Shown here: positions 11,561 to 23,015 of the stretch, one piece after another
How positions within the stretch are numbered: the stretch's first letter is position 1
Layout of the letters: each line of letters starts with the position of its first letter
From: Humulus lupulus
Taxonomy: Eukaryota; Streptophyta; Magnoliopsida; Rosales; Cannabaceae
Length of the DNA: 64,000 bases
Assembly: GCF_963169125.1 (NCBI RefSeq)
Contig: NC_084802.1
Coordinates: 21,979,107 to 22,043,106 of the forward strand
Direction of reading: 5' to 3'
Notes under the pieces: model-generated
The model's database searches: none
Told to the model about the DNA's origin: nothing
The model's input: only the letters and a program-made list of their open reading frames with translations
Translations under genes and position numbers: made by a program

Positions 11561-12713
11561 TGTAGGAATGGTGTCGCCTATAACCATGCTTGTTTGTCTG
11601 TACTATTTCCTATTATTGAATTAGTCGAATAAAGTTGGATTTCATTTTAATATGCTGTATTTTTGCAAACTCTCTTAATTAAATAACCTATGGTCACACC
11701 CATAGGATATTAAGGGGGCATTAGTGGTATGTATACCATCATCTTGAAAAAATAAAATAGCATACACGAAAAGCATACAAGTGTTTGGATATAACCAAAT
11801 GCGTGAGCTAAGATAGTTTGGATATAACCAAACTATCAAAAACATACAAGTGTTTGGACGTAACCAAATGCGCGAACTAAGAAAGTTTGGATATAACCAA
11901 ACTATAAAAAACATACAAGTGTTTGGACGTAACCAAATGCGCGAGCTAAGAAAGTTTGGTTATAACCAAACTATCAAAAGCATACAAGTGTTTCGACATA
12001 ACCAAATGCGCGAGCTAAGAAAGTTTGGACATAACCAATTTATCAAAAGATAAAAATGGTTGGATGTAACCAAATATGCAGACTAGATAATAATATAAGT
12101 GTATGGATTACAAACCAAACACGACCTTAATAGGTTTTGAACAAACCAGTTAAAACTAATCGACAGTAAGTTGGAACATAAACTCACTTCGCGTTAAGTC
12201 GAGATCGAGGCTGGAGTATCTTGCAAAACGATAGTTTCAACCTCATAACCTCAGGGAGCTACCCGAGGACGAGGAAAACTAACTAAAAAAGCAAGATATA
12301 ACTAAACCATTTGCATTACACACCATATAAGTACTTTCGGGTGCATGGTAAAAGTAATCCCCGATCTTGACAAATAACGAGATCGGATACGGATATTTCG
12401 AGCAAACTGTGCATGAATGCATTGAACCTCAAGCTTAAATCCACCATATGTTTGTATGAATAAACAGGCATATAGGACACTTTAATATAAAATGCACGAA
12501 ATATTTCGAACCAAGAAATGTAAAGAAAATATATTAAAATAAAGTAAAAAATGGTATCTCAAATATCATAAGTCTGAGCTCGAAAACAGCTCGTAAAAAG
12601 GCAGCTCTATCAAGAGCTATAGAATTGTCTTGGCCCCGGGGGCATAAAAAGTAAAAAATCAAAAACAAAGACTATTACAAGAAATTCAGAAAGACGTAGC
12701 CCCAAAGCAAGAT
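11561..12713. other. Non-coding 3' region of element 1 with 69-bp tandem array
   Basis: This lies between the end of pol and the end of the antisense gene and holds no credible gene. It is dominated by the tandem array described separately. The rest is AT-rich with short TCGAG-type motifs. This hypervariable position, downstream of pol, is where Tat elements commonly carry tandem repeats. Confidence 0.6.
11781..12056 (+). repeat. 69-bp tandem repeat, about four copies
   Basis: Units begin GTGTTTGGA(C/T)(A/G)TAACC at about 11781, 11850, 11919 and 11988, giving a period of 69. Each unit contains two near-palindromic halves of the type GTTTGGATATAACCAAAC, so it looks like an older ~35-bp duplication. 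Because 69 is divisible by three, a spurious open frame (FGRNQMRELRKFGYNQTIK repeated) runs through it. I do not regard this as a protein. Confidence 0.8.
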
Positions 12714-15700
12714 TTAAGAAGGAGGAGCATTCTCCTTGGCCTTCTCAGCATCTTCCTTGGCCTTCTCAGCATCAGCATCCTCCCTGACTCCTTCTGCCTC
12801 ATCCCGAGCAACCTCCTCCTCATCAAGCCAAGCTTGCCATTTAGCCACAAGTTTTGCCTCAAGGGGGCCTAAGAAGCTGGTGTCGAGGTCGACATTATTG
12901 GCCCAGATTCTATACATGGCCAGGTCGACTGCTCGATCCTTCTTCTCCTTAAACTATTCAAGAAGACGAGCCTTTTCGCCCTCCATTAACTTGAAAGTGG
13001 CAACCTTCTCTTCTTCAAGCTTGGCATTGATCTTCTCAAGCTCCGCGACCCGGGCATTCACTTTCTCAAGCTCCGCAAGCCGAGCATTCAGCTCTTCAAG
13101 CTCAGATGTCTTGGCCTTTAGCTGCTCAGCTTTTGCCTCCATCTTTTCCTTTGTGGCCTTGAACTCGTCGCTGAGCTTGAGTTGGAGATCCTTCGACTCC
13201 TGAGCAATATACATGCTCGAATGGACCTCATTGTTCAACTTATAGTTAAGTTGAGCAGAGACAACAAGAGTCTGGCATACAAAGAAATCAAATTAGAATA
13301 TGAACCAAGTATAAATATAGCTAGTAGCGAGATGAGAAAGGTTACCGCAGCAGTGAGCTCTATGCTCTTCTCATAAAGAGTGTTGCAGTCTCGCACATTA
13401 TTCAAGAACTGTCAGTGAGGGGCGTTGAAGCTACCAAAGCTCTGGCCCACCCGAGACAGAATGTCCAAGCCTAGTGTAGCCCCATGAGGTCCGGCTGCGT
13501 TGTCGATCACATACTCATCGATGTGAGTAGAAACCGAAAGTAGCTGTGTTCTTGAGGCTGAGGGTTTCTTCAGAGGTGGGCCAAGCGTGGGGTGGACCCG
13601 GATCGCAGGAGGAGCGGGAGGCAAGGTCGCAGAGTACATCTCGGCCTGAGGAGGTGGACTCAAAGCTGGGCTCGAAGCAGCTGGAGCCGAGGGAGGAGGC
13701 GTCTTCTCGGTCCTCTTAAGGACCTTAGCAGGCCAGTCTGTATTTTGCAACCCCCTCGGGCGCTTACTCCTTTGAGCTCCGCCGCTGGCCAGTACGTTGT
13801 CAAGGTCGAAGTCCATATCACCTGCACATTCACATCGCATTATGAGATATCCCAAAACAAAATAAGTTAGCATGATGCAGTCAGAAAAGGATTGAAAAGA
13901 CAAGTGGAGAGGAACCTAATTGGAACTCTCCCCCGAGCTCGTGCTCGACAACCACGTAATTCCCCCATCTTCAGAAGAGGTGGGGGGAGTAACTTCCCTA
14001 TAGGTGGAATTCAACCTCGAAAGGTCTCTATAGTCATTAGTCCCATATTGAATGGCTATTCCGTTCCATACCTCGTTCAGACTATACATGGTGTCATATT
14101 TCTCGAGCCAGCTATCGAACCTATGTACCCTCTCATCTACCCAAGACCATACATAGAAATGGTTCCTATCGTCCTCACATAGTATTAATCTATCAGGTTT
14201 ATGCTTTATTAGTGAGGGAGACAACAAATCCGAGCTAAGGATGACTGTACCTCTGTCACTCGAGCTCGAGCTCGAGGCTTCATCGTTGGCCTCATTCCCC
14301 GATTGTGGACTCCTGCGACGCCGAGATGGAGATGGAGGCCTCACATCTTTCCTCGGAGGAAGGTTACTAGTTGGGAGGGGCACGAGATCCCACTGGTCAT
14401 ACTTTTTATTGGACCAGCCAGATGTGGATTGATCCTTCTCCAAGAGGCCGCTTGCTCAGAGTTTATCTTCGTGCAGGAGATAGGAGAGGGACCTCCTTCC
14501 ATAAGGGAGTTGGAGCAGAGCCTCTTTGTGCTCTCTCATCTCCTTGGTGGAAGTAGGATGGTGGAAGTTGGCTGGAAGAATAAACACATTTTAACTAAGC
14601 ACGAGCCTAAACAAAATTTGAGCACAAAAAAGAAAGAAGTTTGGGATACTTATGAATTCGCCTGAACGAGTAGTATTGGGATGGAGCTAGGCCATCTGTC
14701 TTGAAGAAGGCCTTCTTGAAGTCCGGTGGATGGTTGGGTAGATCCCTGAAGATCTTCATCTCCTTGGGATAGCTCGAAAGGTAATAGAAGTCGTCCCCTC
14801 CCCAAGCTTGGGAGGGATTGCTTTTCAGACAAAAGAGATATAAGATCTCTTCAGGCGAAGGTCCTTCCCACTTCAGCTCGTGGTAAAGCGACCTCAAAGC
14901 GGACAGAACCTTGTAAGAATTGGTATTGAGCTGGAAGGGAGCCAGCCCAAAAAAATCCAAGAAGCCTTTTAATAAAGGACTTCAAAGGCAGAACAGCTCC
15001 CGCCTTCAAGTGCTCCTGGCTCCAAGCTGCATGCCTTAGCTTACTGTCAGGATTCCCATCTCCCAGAGCGCGGCAACTTCGCTCGTGGGAGGTCGGAGCT
15101 CGACACCTCAGCGAGCCTGACAGTCCTATGCCGTGTAGGGCTAGAATGTCAGTAATCTGCCCTAACGATGAGATCGAGCTCCAATAGTGCTCAACCTCGA
15201 AGAATTCCCTTCTCGGGATAAGTATCGAGGTCGGCTATGAGGTAGAAGGTTCCCGCATCAGCGAGAATTGAAGATCACCTGGCTTGAAAGCGATTGTCAC
15301 TTTGAGCGTAGGGTCGAGAGGAATCGGTCTGGGCTCGGTGTCCAAATCTGGGTAGGGGCAACCCTTAGTTTTTTCCTTTTTCCTTCTTTGACCTCGTCTA
15401 TCTGGCGTCGAAAGTGATCTCGAATGTCTACTTGCTCACACCTCAGTTCGTGCTCCTGGATCAAGCGCTGGTTCTGAGTGAAAGGAGATTTCGGGCTCGG
15501 AGTTGTGGGTGAATAAGGAATCGCAAGCTTGGACCACCACTTTCCCGAGTTCTGCGGCATCTAACAAGAAAGCAAAAGGGTGAGGGCCAAGCGAATTGGA
15601 AATAATGAGATAAATAGAAGACCTAAGCTCAAATGATCGAGGCTATAAGGCAAGCTCGATCCAAAGGATGAAGCCGGTCTCAAAGCGTGTATTCCACCGA

Positions 15701-16268
15701 AAGAAAGGAATGTGGATATGTTATTGAAAATCCCGATATATCAGGAAAAAAAGGTGGCGATTACTCAAAAAGTGATATTTTTGGGAATCATGCATTCTTT
15801 AAAAAAAACCCTGATTTTGTACCCAATATCTTGGTGTGCAAGATATGTCATCCGAAATTCAAAAACTCAGTGAAAGAACCACATTTGGGTCTTTTACGCA
15901 TGAACTGGGTTTGGAACCAATAATGTTAGAACTTAAATCTAATATTTATCAGCCAAAACATTCTAGTGCGTTAAATTAATGAATGGACCAGTAGTATCCT
16001 AGTGCTAAACTAGTGCCCAAGGTGCAACAGAAGCATAAACGTGCACGAAAAGATAAAGTATGAACACAGATATAAGGGGTTGAGAACAGGTACTTACACA
16101 ATGTAGCTGGCAGGTACTGAGAAATTGAAGACCGAAGGAGTGGTTACAAAGACGATCCCACTGAGTCGAACAAGCCAACGTTGCTTTGTTTTCTTGGTTT
16201 GGAGAACATGCAAGAACTGGGGCAAATTCAAATTCTGGTTTTTCTTCTTTTTTTCTCTGAAAACACAA
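12714..16268 (-). pseudogene. Antisense multi-exon gene of element 1 (Transposase_28-like region plus coiled coil)
   Basis: Read on the minus strand, this starts below a TATA box at 16302-16309. The first exon (about 16268-16090) ends at a plausible donor near 16100 (TTGTGTAAGTACC). An acceptor CTTGTTAG directly precedes MPQNSGKWWSKLA (15560). Further exons encode DFFGLAPFQLNTNSYKVLSA...PSPEEILYLFCL (14960-14650), resembling the PF04195 'putative gypsy type transposon' region seen in Tat antisense ORFs. Then come a Ser/Pro/Arg-rich part (14443-13916), a Pro/Ala-rich part (13903-13412) and a Glu/Lys/Ala coiled coil (13238-12714, ending KAKENAPPS). In-frame stops at several places make it a pseudogene. 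Its role in Tat biology is unknown. Confidence 0.7.
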
Positions 16269-16301
16269 GGCGGAAGTGAAGTGGGGAAGACGATGGGAAT
16301 G

Positions 16302-16309
16302 TATTTATA
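16302..16309 (-). promoter_or_regulatory. TATA box of the antisense gene (element 1)
   Basis: On the minus strand GGGGCCTATAAATACATTCC contains TATAAATA about 35 bp upstream of the first open exon. An equivalent box precedes the antisense gene of element 3 (44249-44256), which supports an independent promoter for these genes. Confidence 0.55.
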
Positions 16310-16567
16310 GGCCCCTGGGAATGTCAAAGGGCGAGTTGATCTGAGCCGTTGGCCAGATTTTGTATCCGATCCGACGATCAAGGAAAAATGATATGATGGT
16401 ACCATAAAGAATGGCAGGCGGATAGACGTGGGCAGGTTTCCAAGGTACTCAAGTACTTTGAGTGATCAATACCCGTTCGACGCGTGTCCACACTCAAGTA
16501 TATTTGATGGTACGGTTCCTAGTGAAAGTAGTTCAAAAGTTTCCTTCTCATAGGATTCAAACTAATA

Positions 16568-16584
16568 CTTTTGAGGAGGCAAAT
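16568..16584 (+). other. Polypurine-like tract of element 1
   Basis: CTTTTGAGGAGGCAAAT directly precedes the TG of the 3' LTR at 16585 and occupies the polypurine-tract position. Elements 2 and 3 instead have a CCTTGGGGG-type G run at the same place. Confidence 0.45.
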
Positions 16585-17408
16585 TGTTACACCCAGATTT
16601 CGAGACCAGAGATTATGACCTCGAAACCTGGACTCGTCAAGTATGAGCTCGAGATATATGAAATACATGTTTATGGTCCAGTTGTAAAACCTCCGAAGTA
16701 AGATGGCAATCTCGAAGACATGTAACCTCGAGATTCTTTCTAGGCTCGAAAGGGCATAGCATCGGGATACATCTGTTATCAAGTGCCTCCAGATCGAGTA
16801 GTCCGAGCTTAAAGGGTGCAAGCTCGAAATGTGACAGCCTCGATGGTATTTATCTGTCCCGAGTAGGTCTTGGAATAAGATGGTCAGTTCGTAACATGCC
16901 TGTAAACCTTTACCGACACGATGCTGGTTGCTGACCTCGGAGATTCGATGAGTCATCTGATATAACACAATCTGTACATTTAAATATATTTATTGTTGTA
17001 ACATCCCAACTTTAAAGGGATATTAACAAGTTTGTTATCCATTTCCGGGCCTTCAGGGGACGTTTCCTTGTATATGGGAGTTACAACATTTAATGTAATT
17101 ACTTGAATTTATATGCAGAGTATCTTCCCGAAATATTTGGGAATGAACTCTGTAACCTCTCTATAAATAGAGAGGTAATGATCACTTGTAAAAGGACATC
17201 GGAGATCTTGAGAGAAAAACTCTGGGTAATTCATCTCTGAAGGATTTCCAGAAAACTCCAAGTCTTAATAACATAGACTCGTGGACTAGGCAGATTTAAC
17301 TGCTGAATCACGCAAAAACCTTATTGTTCCACTATATTATTCATTCGCATCATTGTTCATATTGTTTAATTGCTCTACGATTTAAGTTGACGAAAAGTGG
17401 CGTCAACA
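16585..17408 (+). repeat. 3' LTR of element 1
   Basis: 824 bp from TGTTACACCC to GGCGTCAACA. It carries TATAAATA at 17162-17169. Helitron sequence resumes at 17409 (TTATATTAAAC), exactly continuing the sequence broken off before 4545. Confidence 0.9.
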
Positions 17409-17985
17409 TTATATTAAACATATAATATATAATCTTTTATTGTCACTGCCAAATTCAAAAACTAAAACAAAAATAAATAAATAAATTAGGATATTTTAAA
17501 AATATTTTATGATAATTTAAATAATTTAATCATATTTATTTAAAAATAATAAAAAAAGACATATCTTTTTTTTATCTTATAAATTTATGTGATAGTTTTT
17601 TTTTCATCAAGTGATTGGAGCTCTTTGTCTTCATAAAATTCACCAAATGACATTGTGAGATACATTAGAAACTAAAAAAAAAAAAGTGATACATGTATAC
17701 TACTGTCTACACTATGGCTTTTTCTATTATTATTTTATTTTTAAATATTATTATATTTTATATATATGTCATATAGCCATGTAAATATATATCGATGTCA
17801 ACGTTGTGTTTAGATGTCATATATGTAGAGATTATTGATATAAATATTTATATATACTATAGAACTATAATTCATTTTATTATATATATTATAAAAAAAA
17901 AGTGAACCAGTTTTTATTAAAATTATAGACAATGTTTACAACTTTGAAACTAAGCAAACGTGCATTGCACGTTGCTTCCACCTAG

Positions 17986-18120
17986 TATATATATAAAATG
18001 TGTAGATAACGAAAATTCTTGGTTTTAATGATTTGTTTTGTTAACTTTAACGAGATATTTTAAATATTTAATGAAATATACCTTTAAAACTAATTAAACA
18101 TAGATATTTATTAATTATAT
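17986..18120 (+). mobile_element. Helitron-like 5' fragment H2
   Basis: Directly after the T that follows H1 the sequence reads AAAATGTGTAGATAACGAAA, then ATTCTTGGTTTTAA and TTAACTTTAACG. This matches bases ~15-90 of the H1-type 5' end. The TC terminus is absent, so this is a decayed copy into whose start H1 appears to have inserted. Its 3' end was not found. Confidence 0.5.
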
Positions 18121-18734
18121 TAATATAAATGTAAATATTATAAAATATGATTATTATAGTAATACTTAATATAAGACTACATATATTCTAATTTTATTAA
18201 TATAAATTTAAATGATATAAAATATTACTATGGTAATAATATATAATTATAATTTTTTACTAATTATATTAATATGAATTCAAATATTATAAATTATTAA
18301 TATTATAATAATATTTAATACTTATATTTATATAAATTTGAATATTATAAAATATCATTATAATAATAATATATAATACATAATCTTAATTTTTATTAAA
18401 AAAAGTTATCATTTATATTTATATATATATAAATATAAACATGTTTTGGTTTAATTTTTTATCTAATATGTTTATGTCATTTTTTATATATAATATTATT
18501 TATTTATTTAAAGTTTATATGACAATGATATAAATATAATAAAAATAATTAATAAATTCTATAAATAAAATTAAGTAGGTTGATGAAATCTTGTATATAT
18601 ACATATATATATATATTTACAGTACTTAAATATTCATGAAAAATTTAACAACAAAATTCTTCCTTGTTAGTATTTTAATATTTCCGTCCAAATTTTTACA
18701 TAGAAATTTATTTAGTGTAGACAATAATTAGATG

Positions 18735-18777
<43 letters not shown>

Positions 18778-19231
18778 TACAAGTAGTAAGGCTTCAAAGT
18801 TGATATGAATACGTGTGTGGAGAAAAATAGTCAGGTTTTAAAGTCGGTTTGAAAGTGAAAAAGGGATATAATATCATCCACAAAAATCTTAGTGCTAGAG
18901 TGATCAATAATAATAATAATAATAATAAAACAAGGTTTGCTGTTTGCTATAGTCGGTGATTAAGTATCACCTCTCTTATCAACATAACCTTATATATTAG
19001 TTATAACCAATTAAACACTTCGTTTAATAATTAATTTACACGAAATTGGCTCATTACATACATATACATATATAGAAATATTATTATGCATTATAATTTG
19101 ATGTTTATTTTTACCTTTATTGATGGATTAAAATCTGTGTATATAAAATGTGTTAATGTATATATTTATAATTACAAAAAATAATAAATTATAATTGTGA
19201 GGGATATCGTTTATTAAGATTTACATATATA
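18121..19231. other. AT-rich non-coding spacer with microsatellites
   Basis: No gene is seen. It contains an (AT)n run at about 18738-18770 and an (AAT)n run at about 18906-18929. The rest is very AT-rich and probably decayed element sequence. Confidence 0.5.
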
Positions 19232-20902
19232 TTAGGTAAAAGTAAGGTGCAATGCACGTTTGCTTAATTTTAAAATTATAAACATGCTTATTCAAACATG
19301 TATTTATTTTTATTATTTTTAATTATCATATAAATTTTAAATAAATAAACAATATAATAAAAATAAATAAAATATGTTTGATATAATGTATTACATAAAT
19401 GTATTAAAAAATTATGACAAAACAATGTCTATAATTTTAATAAAAACCGGTTAACTTTTTTTTCAATATATAATAGAATGAATTATAGTTCTATAGTATA
19501 TATAAATATTTATATCAATAATCTCTACATATATGATATCTAAATACAACATTGACCTAGATATATATATATATTTACATGGCTACATGACATATATGTA
19601 AATTACAATAATATTTAAAAATAAATTAATAATAGAACAAAATAAGAATAGAAAAAGTCATAGTGTAGAGTAGTACACATGCATCAACTATTTTAGTTTC
19701 TAATGTAACTCGAAATGTCCTTTGATTAATTTGATGAAGAAAAAGAGCTCCAGTTATATTAATATTATACATGGATTTTAAATTTAAGTTTGTTGCTAGT
19801 TTTTTTTTTTTTTAAAGAATTTTGTTTCTAGTTGATAGTAAATTATATTATGTTCTATGTTTAATATGATATTAACCTAATACGTAAAGTTTAAGAGTAA
19901 ATAAATTTTAATTAAGTTATAAAGCATATAGTTTTATTATTTTTAAATAATTTTTATTGTAAAATATCTAAAAAATATCTTATTTTAATTTTTTTAATTA
20001 TTTATTTAGGTTTAAATCATGTTTACAATCCGTTAAATATAAGAATATTTTGTTATATATAAGAATATTCCGTTAAAGTTAACGAAAAAAAAAACCGTTA
20101 AAACTAAGTGTACGCCCTGATTTTCCAACGGGCTATTAGCGAGCTGAGATACGGCCTAAATTATAGTCAGCCACGTGGATTCCCCATGACCGGAGCTGTT
20201 GTCGTCAGGTCCTCCCTCGTTAGCTCGGGTTATCCAAAGGTTCGCCAAGATTACTTAAGGACTGAGTCTGGACTCTGAAGGCCACAGGTTGAGAGAAGCA
20301 TCCAGCTCGTGGTACGAGCTAGAGTTGGAGGCTGTGACCTTTTATAAAGTCAACCACGCAAGGTAAATGTGCAAATATCAGACATCACGTGTCTGATATA
20401 TCCCTGACTTCTCGGACACGCAACATGAACGTGCGTATTCAGACACCCACGACTGGGTTGGGCCGTGCGGCCCATTATCCCCCTTCCTATTGATTAGACC
20501 ACACTTCATGTGTCAGGTTTTAGGAATTAATCATGAATGTCACAGAGTTGACATGATAGGTAAGAAGGTCACGGGATGACCTTCTTACCAACTCCCAGGT
20601 GCCCTCCCCTATAAATATGGAGACCCTGGGAGTTGCAAAGGGTTGGATTCTATTGTGTAAGGAAATACCCTGTAAAAGAATACCAAGCATATAGCAATAA
20701 TATTGGCTGGTGGAGTAGAATGATTTTAACCTTTGAATCACCTAAAAAATGTGATTGTGTCACCAGTCAATTTAAAAAGATCATTCATCTATTTTGGTTC
20801 ATAGTTAAGCACTAATCCCTTCCTCTTATTTTCTTAATTACCTGTTGGCGAAGAACCGCATCAACACTAAGAATTTCCGTTATCTACACACTTATATATA
20901 TA
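19232..20902 (-). mobile_element. Non-autonomous Helitron H3 with nested solo LTR
   Basis: On the minus strand the 3' end is a hairpin (GTGCATTGCAC core) followed by CTAA and then T, i.e. plus-strand ATTAGG at 19231. The body shares long stretches with H6 (for example TAATAAAAACCGGTT and ACAACATTGACC near 19440-19560). The 5' part, read on the plus strand, is CCGTTAAAACTAAG, the solo LTR, then CTAAGAATTTCCGTTATCTA near 20867-20886. The terminal TC is lost where H4 abuts. No coding capacity. Confidence 0.6.
20104..20871 (+). mobile_element. Solo LTR (758 bp) with TSD CTAAG
   Basis: The LTR spans 20109-20866, from TGTACGCCCTGATTTTCC to GAACCGCATCAACA, flanked by CTAAG at 20104-20108 and 20867-20871. 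A TATAAATA box lies at 20610-20617. With the LTR and one duplication removed, the Helitron sequence closes up cleanly. No internal region remains, so the internal domain was removed by LTR-LTR recombination. The left-edge LTR at 1-147 belongs to the same family. Confidence 0.88.
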
Positions 20903-21604
20903 CTAGATACAAGCAACGTGTAATATGCACGTTTGCTTAGTTTTATTTATAGAATTTATTAAATTTATATTAATGTTATATAAATTTTGAAATAAATATC
21001 CTATTTTAATTAAATAATTTATTTATTTTTGTTATAATTTTTGAATTTGGGAGTGACAACAAAATATTATATATTATTGATTTAATGTAATATTAAATAT
21101 TATGCGTGGATTTCAAATTTAAGTTTCTTGCTAGTTTTTTTTTTTAAAAACAATTTGTGCTAGTTCATAGTAGATTATATTATATGTTTAATATGATATT
21201 ATTCTAATAAGTGAGTTTAAGTTTAATTAAATTTTATTTAAGTTATAAAACGTATGATTTTATTATTTTTAAATAATCATCATTGTAAAATATCTCAAAA
21301 ATATCATATTTTAATATTTTTAATTATTTATTATTTAAAAATAATTATTATTGTAAAATATTTGAAAAATATCCTATTTTAATTTGTTTAATTAATTATT
21401 ATTTTTAAATAATTATCATTGTAAAATATCTCAAAAATATCATATTTTAATTTTTTTAATTATTTATTTTATTTTATTTAAGTTTAAGTGTTTACAAACT
21501 ACCGTTAAATATAAAAATATTCCGTTAAAGTTGACATTAAAAAAAATAAAAAACCTTTAAAACCAAGAATTTCCGTTATCTACACACTTATTATATAGAA
21601 GAGA
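20903..21604 (-). mobile_element. Non-autonomous Helitron H4 (702 bp, complete)
   Basis: On the minus strand it begins TCTCTTCTATATAATAAGTG and ends with a hairpin (GCAAACGTGCA...TACACGTTGC), then TTGTATCTAG. The flanks are A and T, as Helitrons require. This is the cleanest uninterrupted copy of the family. It carries no open frame. Confidence 0.75.
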
Positions 21605-21612
21605 TATATATA

Positions 21613-23015
21613 CTAGATACAAGCAACATGCAATATGCATGTTTGCTTAGTTTTATTTACAGAATTTATTAATTTTTTTATTAAATTTATATTAATGTCA
21701 TATAAAATTCGAAATTGTTATACCCAGATTTCGAGCCATGTTAAATGTGACCTCGAAAGCTGGATTCGCGGCGAATGAACTCGTAAAGTCTGCATCTATC
21801 CTCAGGAATGACCTCAGATCAGGGGTTCCGAGCCTGACGCGAGTACGATCTCGAAAGCCATGTGACCTCGGGAGATTTCATTAGCTCGAAAGTTGATGTA
21901 AGACTTGGGAGAATAAGGCCTTGGAGATATATTATAACCTTGAACATCTTCAAGTGTTGTCCATAAGAGACGTGGTCTACATTTATTAATGTAAGTCCCC
22001 TAAAATCATGGGATATTATTTGATTAGTTATACACTCACTGGTCTTCAGGGGACGTTTCCTTTTATATCGGATTACAGGCATTTAAAGCCATTTGATTTA
22101 TTTGCAAATAAAGAGTAACTACCCAAAATATGTGGGATAGTATTATGCATTTTTCTCTATAAATAGAGAAATCATGCACCATTGTAAAAGACCGAATTTC
22201 TGAATCTTGAGAGAAAACTCTGAAGAATTCATCCTTGAAGAATTTTCAGAGATCACCTTGAGCTTAATAAAAAAGACTCGTGGACTAGGCAGGTTTAACT
22301 GCTGAACCACGTAAAAATCGTGTTTTGTATTATCATATTTATATTGCCCATCACTGTGTGTTGTTTACGTGCTCTTCTTTCACTGTTGACGAAAAACGGC
22401 GTCAACAGAAATAAATATCCTATTTTAATTAAATTATTTATTTATTTTTGTTTAAGTTTATATTTGTTCTAGTTTTTGTATTTGAGAGTGACAATAAGAA
22501 ATTATATATTATATGTTTAATGTAATATTAAATATTATACATGAATTTTAATTTTAAGTTTCTTGCTAGTTTTTTTTTAAAAAAAAATTGTTGCAAATTC
22601 ACGATAGATTATATTATATGTTTAATATAATATTATCCTAATTAGTGACTTTAAGTTTAATTAAATTTTATTTAAGTTATTAAATGTATGATTTAATTAT
22701 TTTTAAATAATTATTATTGTAAAATACCTCAAACATATCATATTTTAATTTGTTTAATTATTTATTATTTAAAAATAATTATCATTGTAAAATATCTGAA
22801 AAATATCATATTTTAATTTTTTAATTATTTATTATTTATAAATAATTATCATTGTAAAATATCTTATTTTAATTTTTTAATTTATTTTATTTAAGTTTAA
22901 ATGTTTATAAACTACTGTTAAATATACGAATATTTCGTTAATGTTAACATTAAAAAAAATAAAAAACCCTTAAAATCAAGAATTTTCTTTATCTACACCT
23001 TTATTATATAAAAGA
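21613..23015 (-). mobile_element. Non-autonomous Helitron H5 with nested solo LTR
   Basis: The 3' end (minus strand) is at 21613 (CTAG, hairpin AAACATGCATATTGCATGTT). The 5' end is at 23015 (plus strand TTATATAAAAGA then T). It sits 8 bp from H4 in the same orientation. The solo LTR 21716-22407 interrupts it. Confidence 0.7.
21711..22412 (+). mobile_element. Solo LTR (692 bp) with TSD GAAAT
   Basis: The LTR spans 21716-22407, from TGTTATACCCAGATTTCGAG to GGCGTCAACA, with GAAAT at 21711-21715 and 22408-22412. It is a relative of the element 1 LTR, sharing the start, the TATAAATA box (22158-22165), the GACTCGTGGACTAGGCAG block and the end. It shows that this Tat family both inserts and loses its internal regions here. 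Confidence 0.9.

Larger units (their letters stand above)
4545..17408 (+). mobile_element. Element 1: Ty3/gypsy Tat-lineage LTR retrotransposon
   Basis: The order is 5' LTR (4545-5359), leader, decayed gag (about 5436-7650), decayed protease-RT-RNaseH-aRNaseH-integrase (7650-11560), a non-coding tandem array, an antisense multi-exon gene (about 16268 down to 12714), a purine-rich stretch and the 3' LTR (16585-17408). Dual RNase H plus an antisense ORF between pol and the 3' LTR is characteristic of the Tat clade (Grande/RIRE2/Ogre relatives). The 5' LTR has lost its first 9 bases together with the expected target duplication. The two LTRs are still closely similar, yet the coding frames hold more than twenty stops. 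Confidence 0.88.
3980..17985 (+). mobile_element. Non-autonomous Helitron H1, split by a Tat retrotransposon
   Basis: The 5' end reads TCTCTTCTATATAAAAAGTG and is preceded by A. The 3' end carries a hairpin (GCAAACGTGC loop GCACGTTGC) followed by TTCCACCTAG and then T. A 5'-TC start, a 3' subterminal hairpin, CTRR at the end and insertion between A and T are the defining Helitron features. Removing element 1 (4545-17408) leaves about 1.1 kb of non-coding AT-rich DNA. No Rep/helicase is present, so mobility would depend on an autonomous relative. It contains an internal 295-bp duplication starting at 4139 and 4434. Confidence 0.75.

Noticed and set aside
11850..12053. A repeat protein of three 23-residue units
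   Set aside because: It follows directly from a 69-bp tandem repeat without stops in one frame. There is no start context, no relative and it lies within a non-coding part of a retrotransposon.
11781..12056. Regularly spaced repeats suggesting a CRISPR array
   Set aside because: The units are contiguous with no unique spacers, and the context is a plant retrotransposon.
12736..13203. A serine-rich 155-codon plus-strand ORF
   Set aside because: It is the reverse complement of the Glu/Lys/Ala coiled-coil exons. Ser/Ala-rich shadows are typical of that composition.
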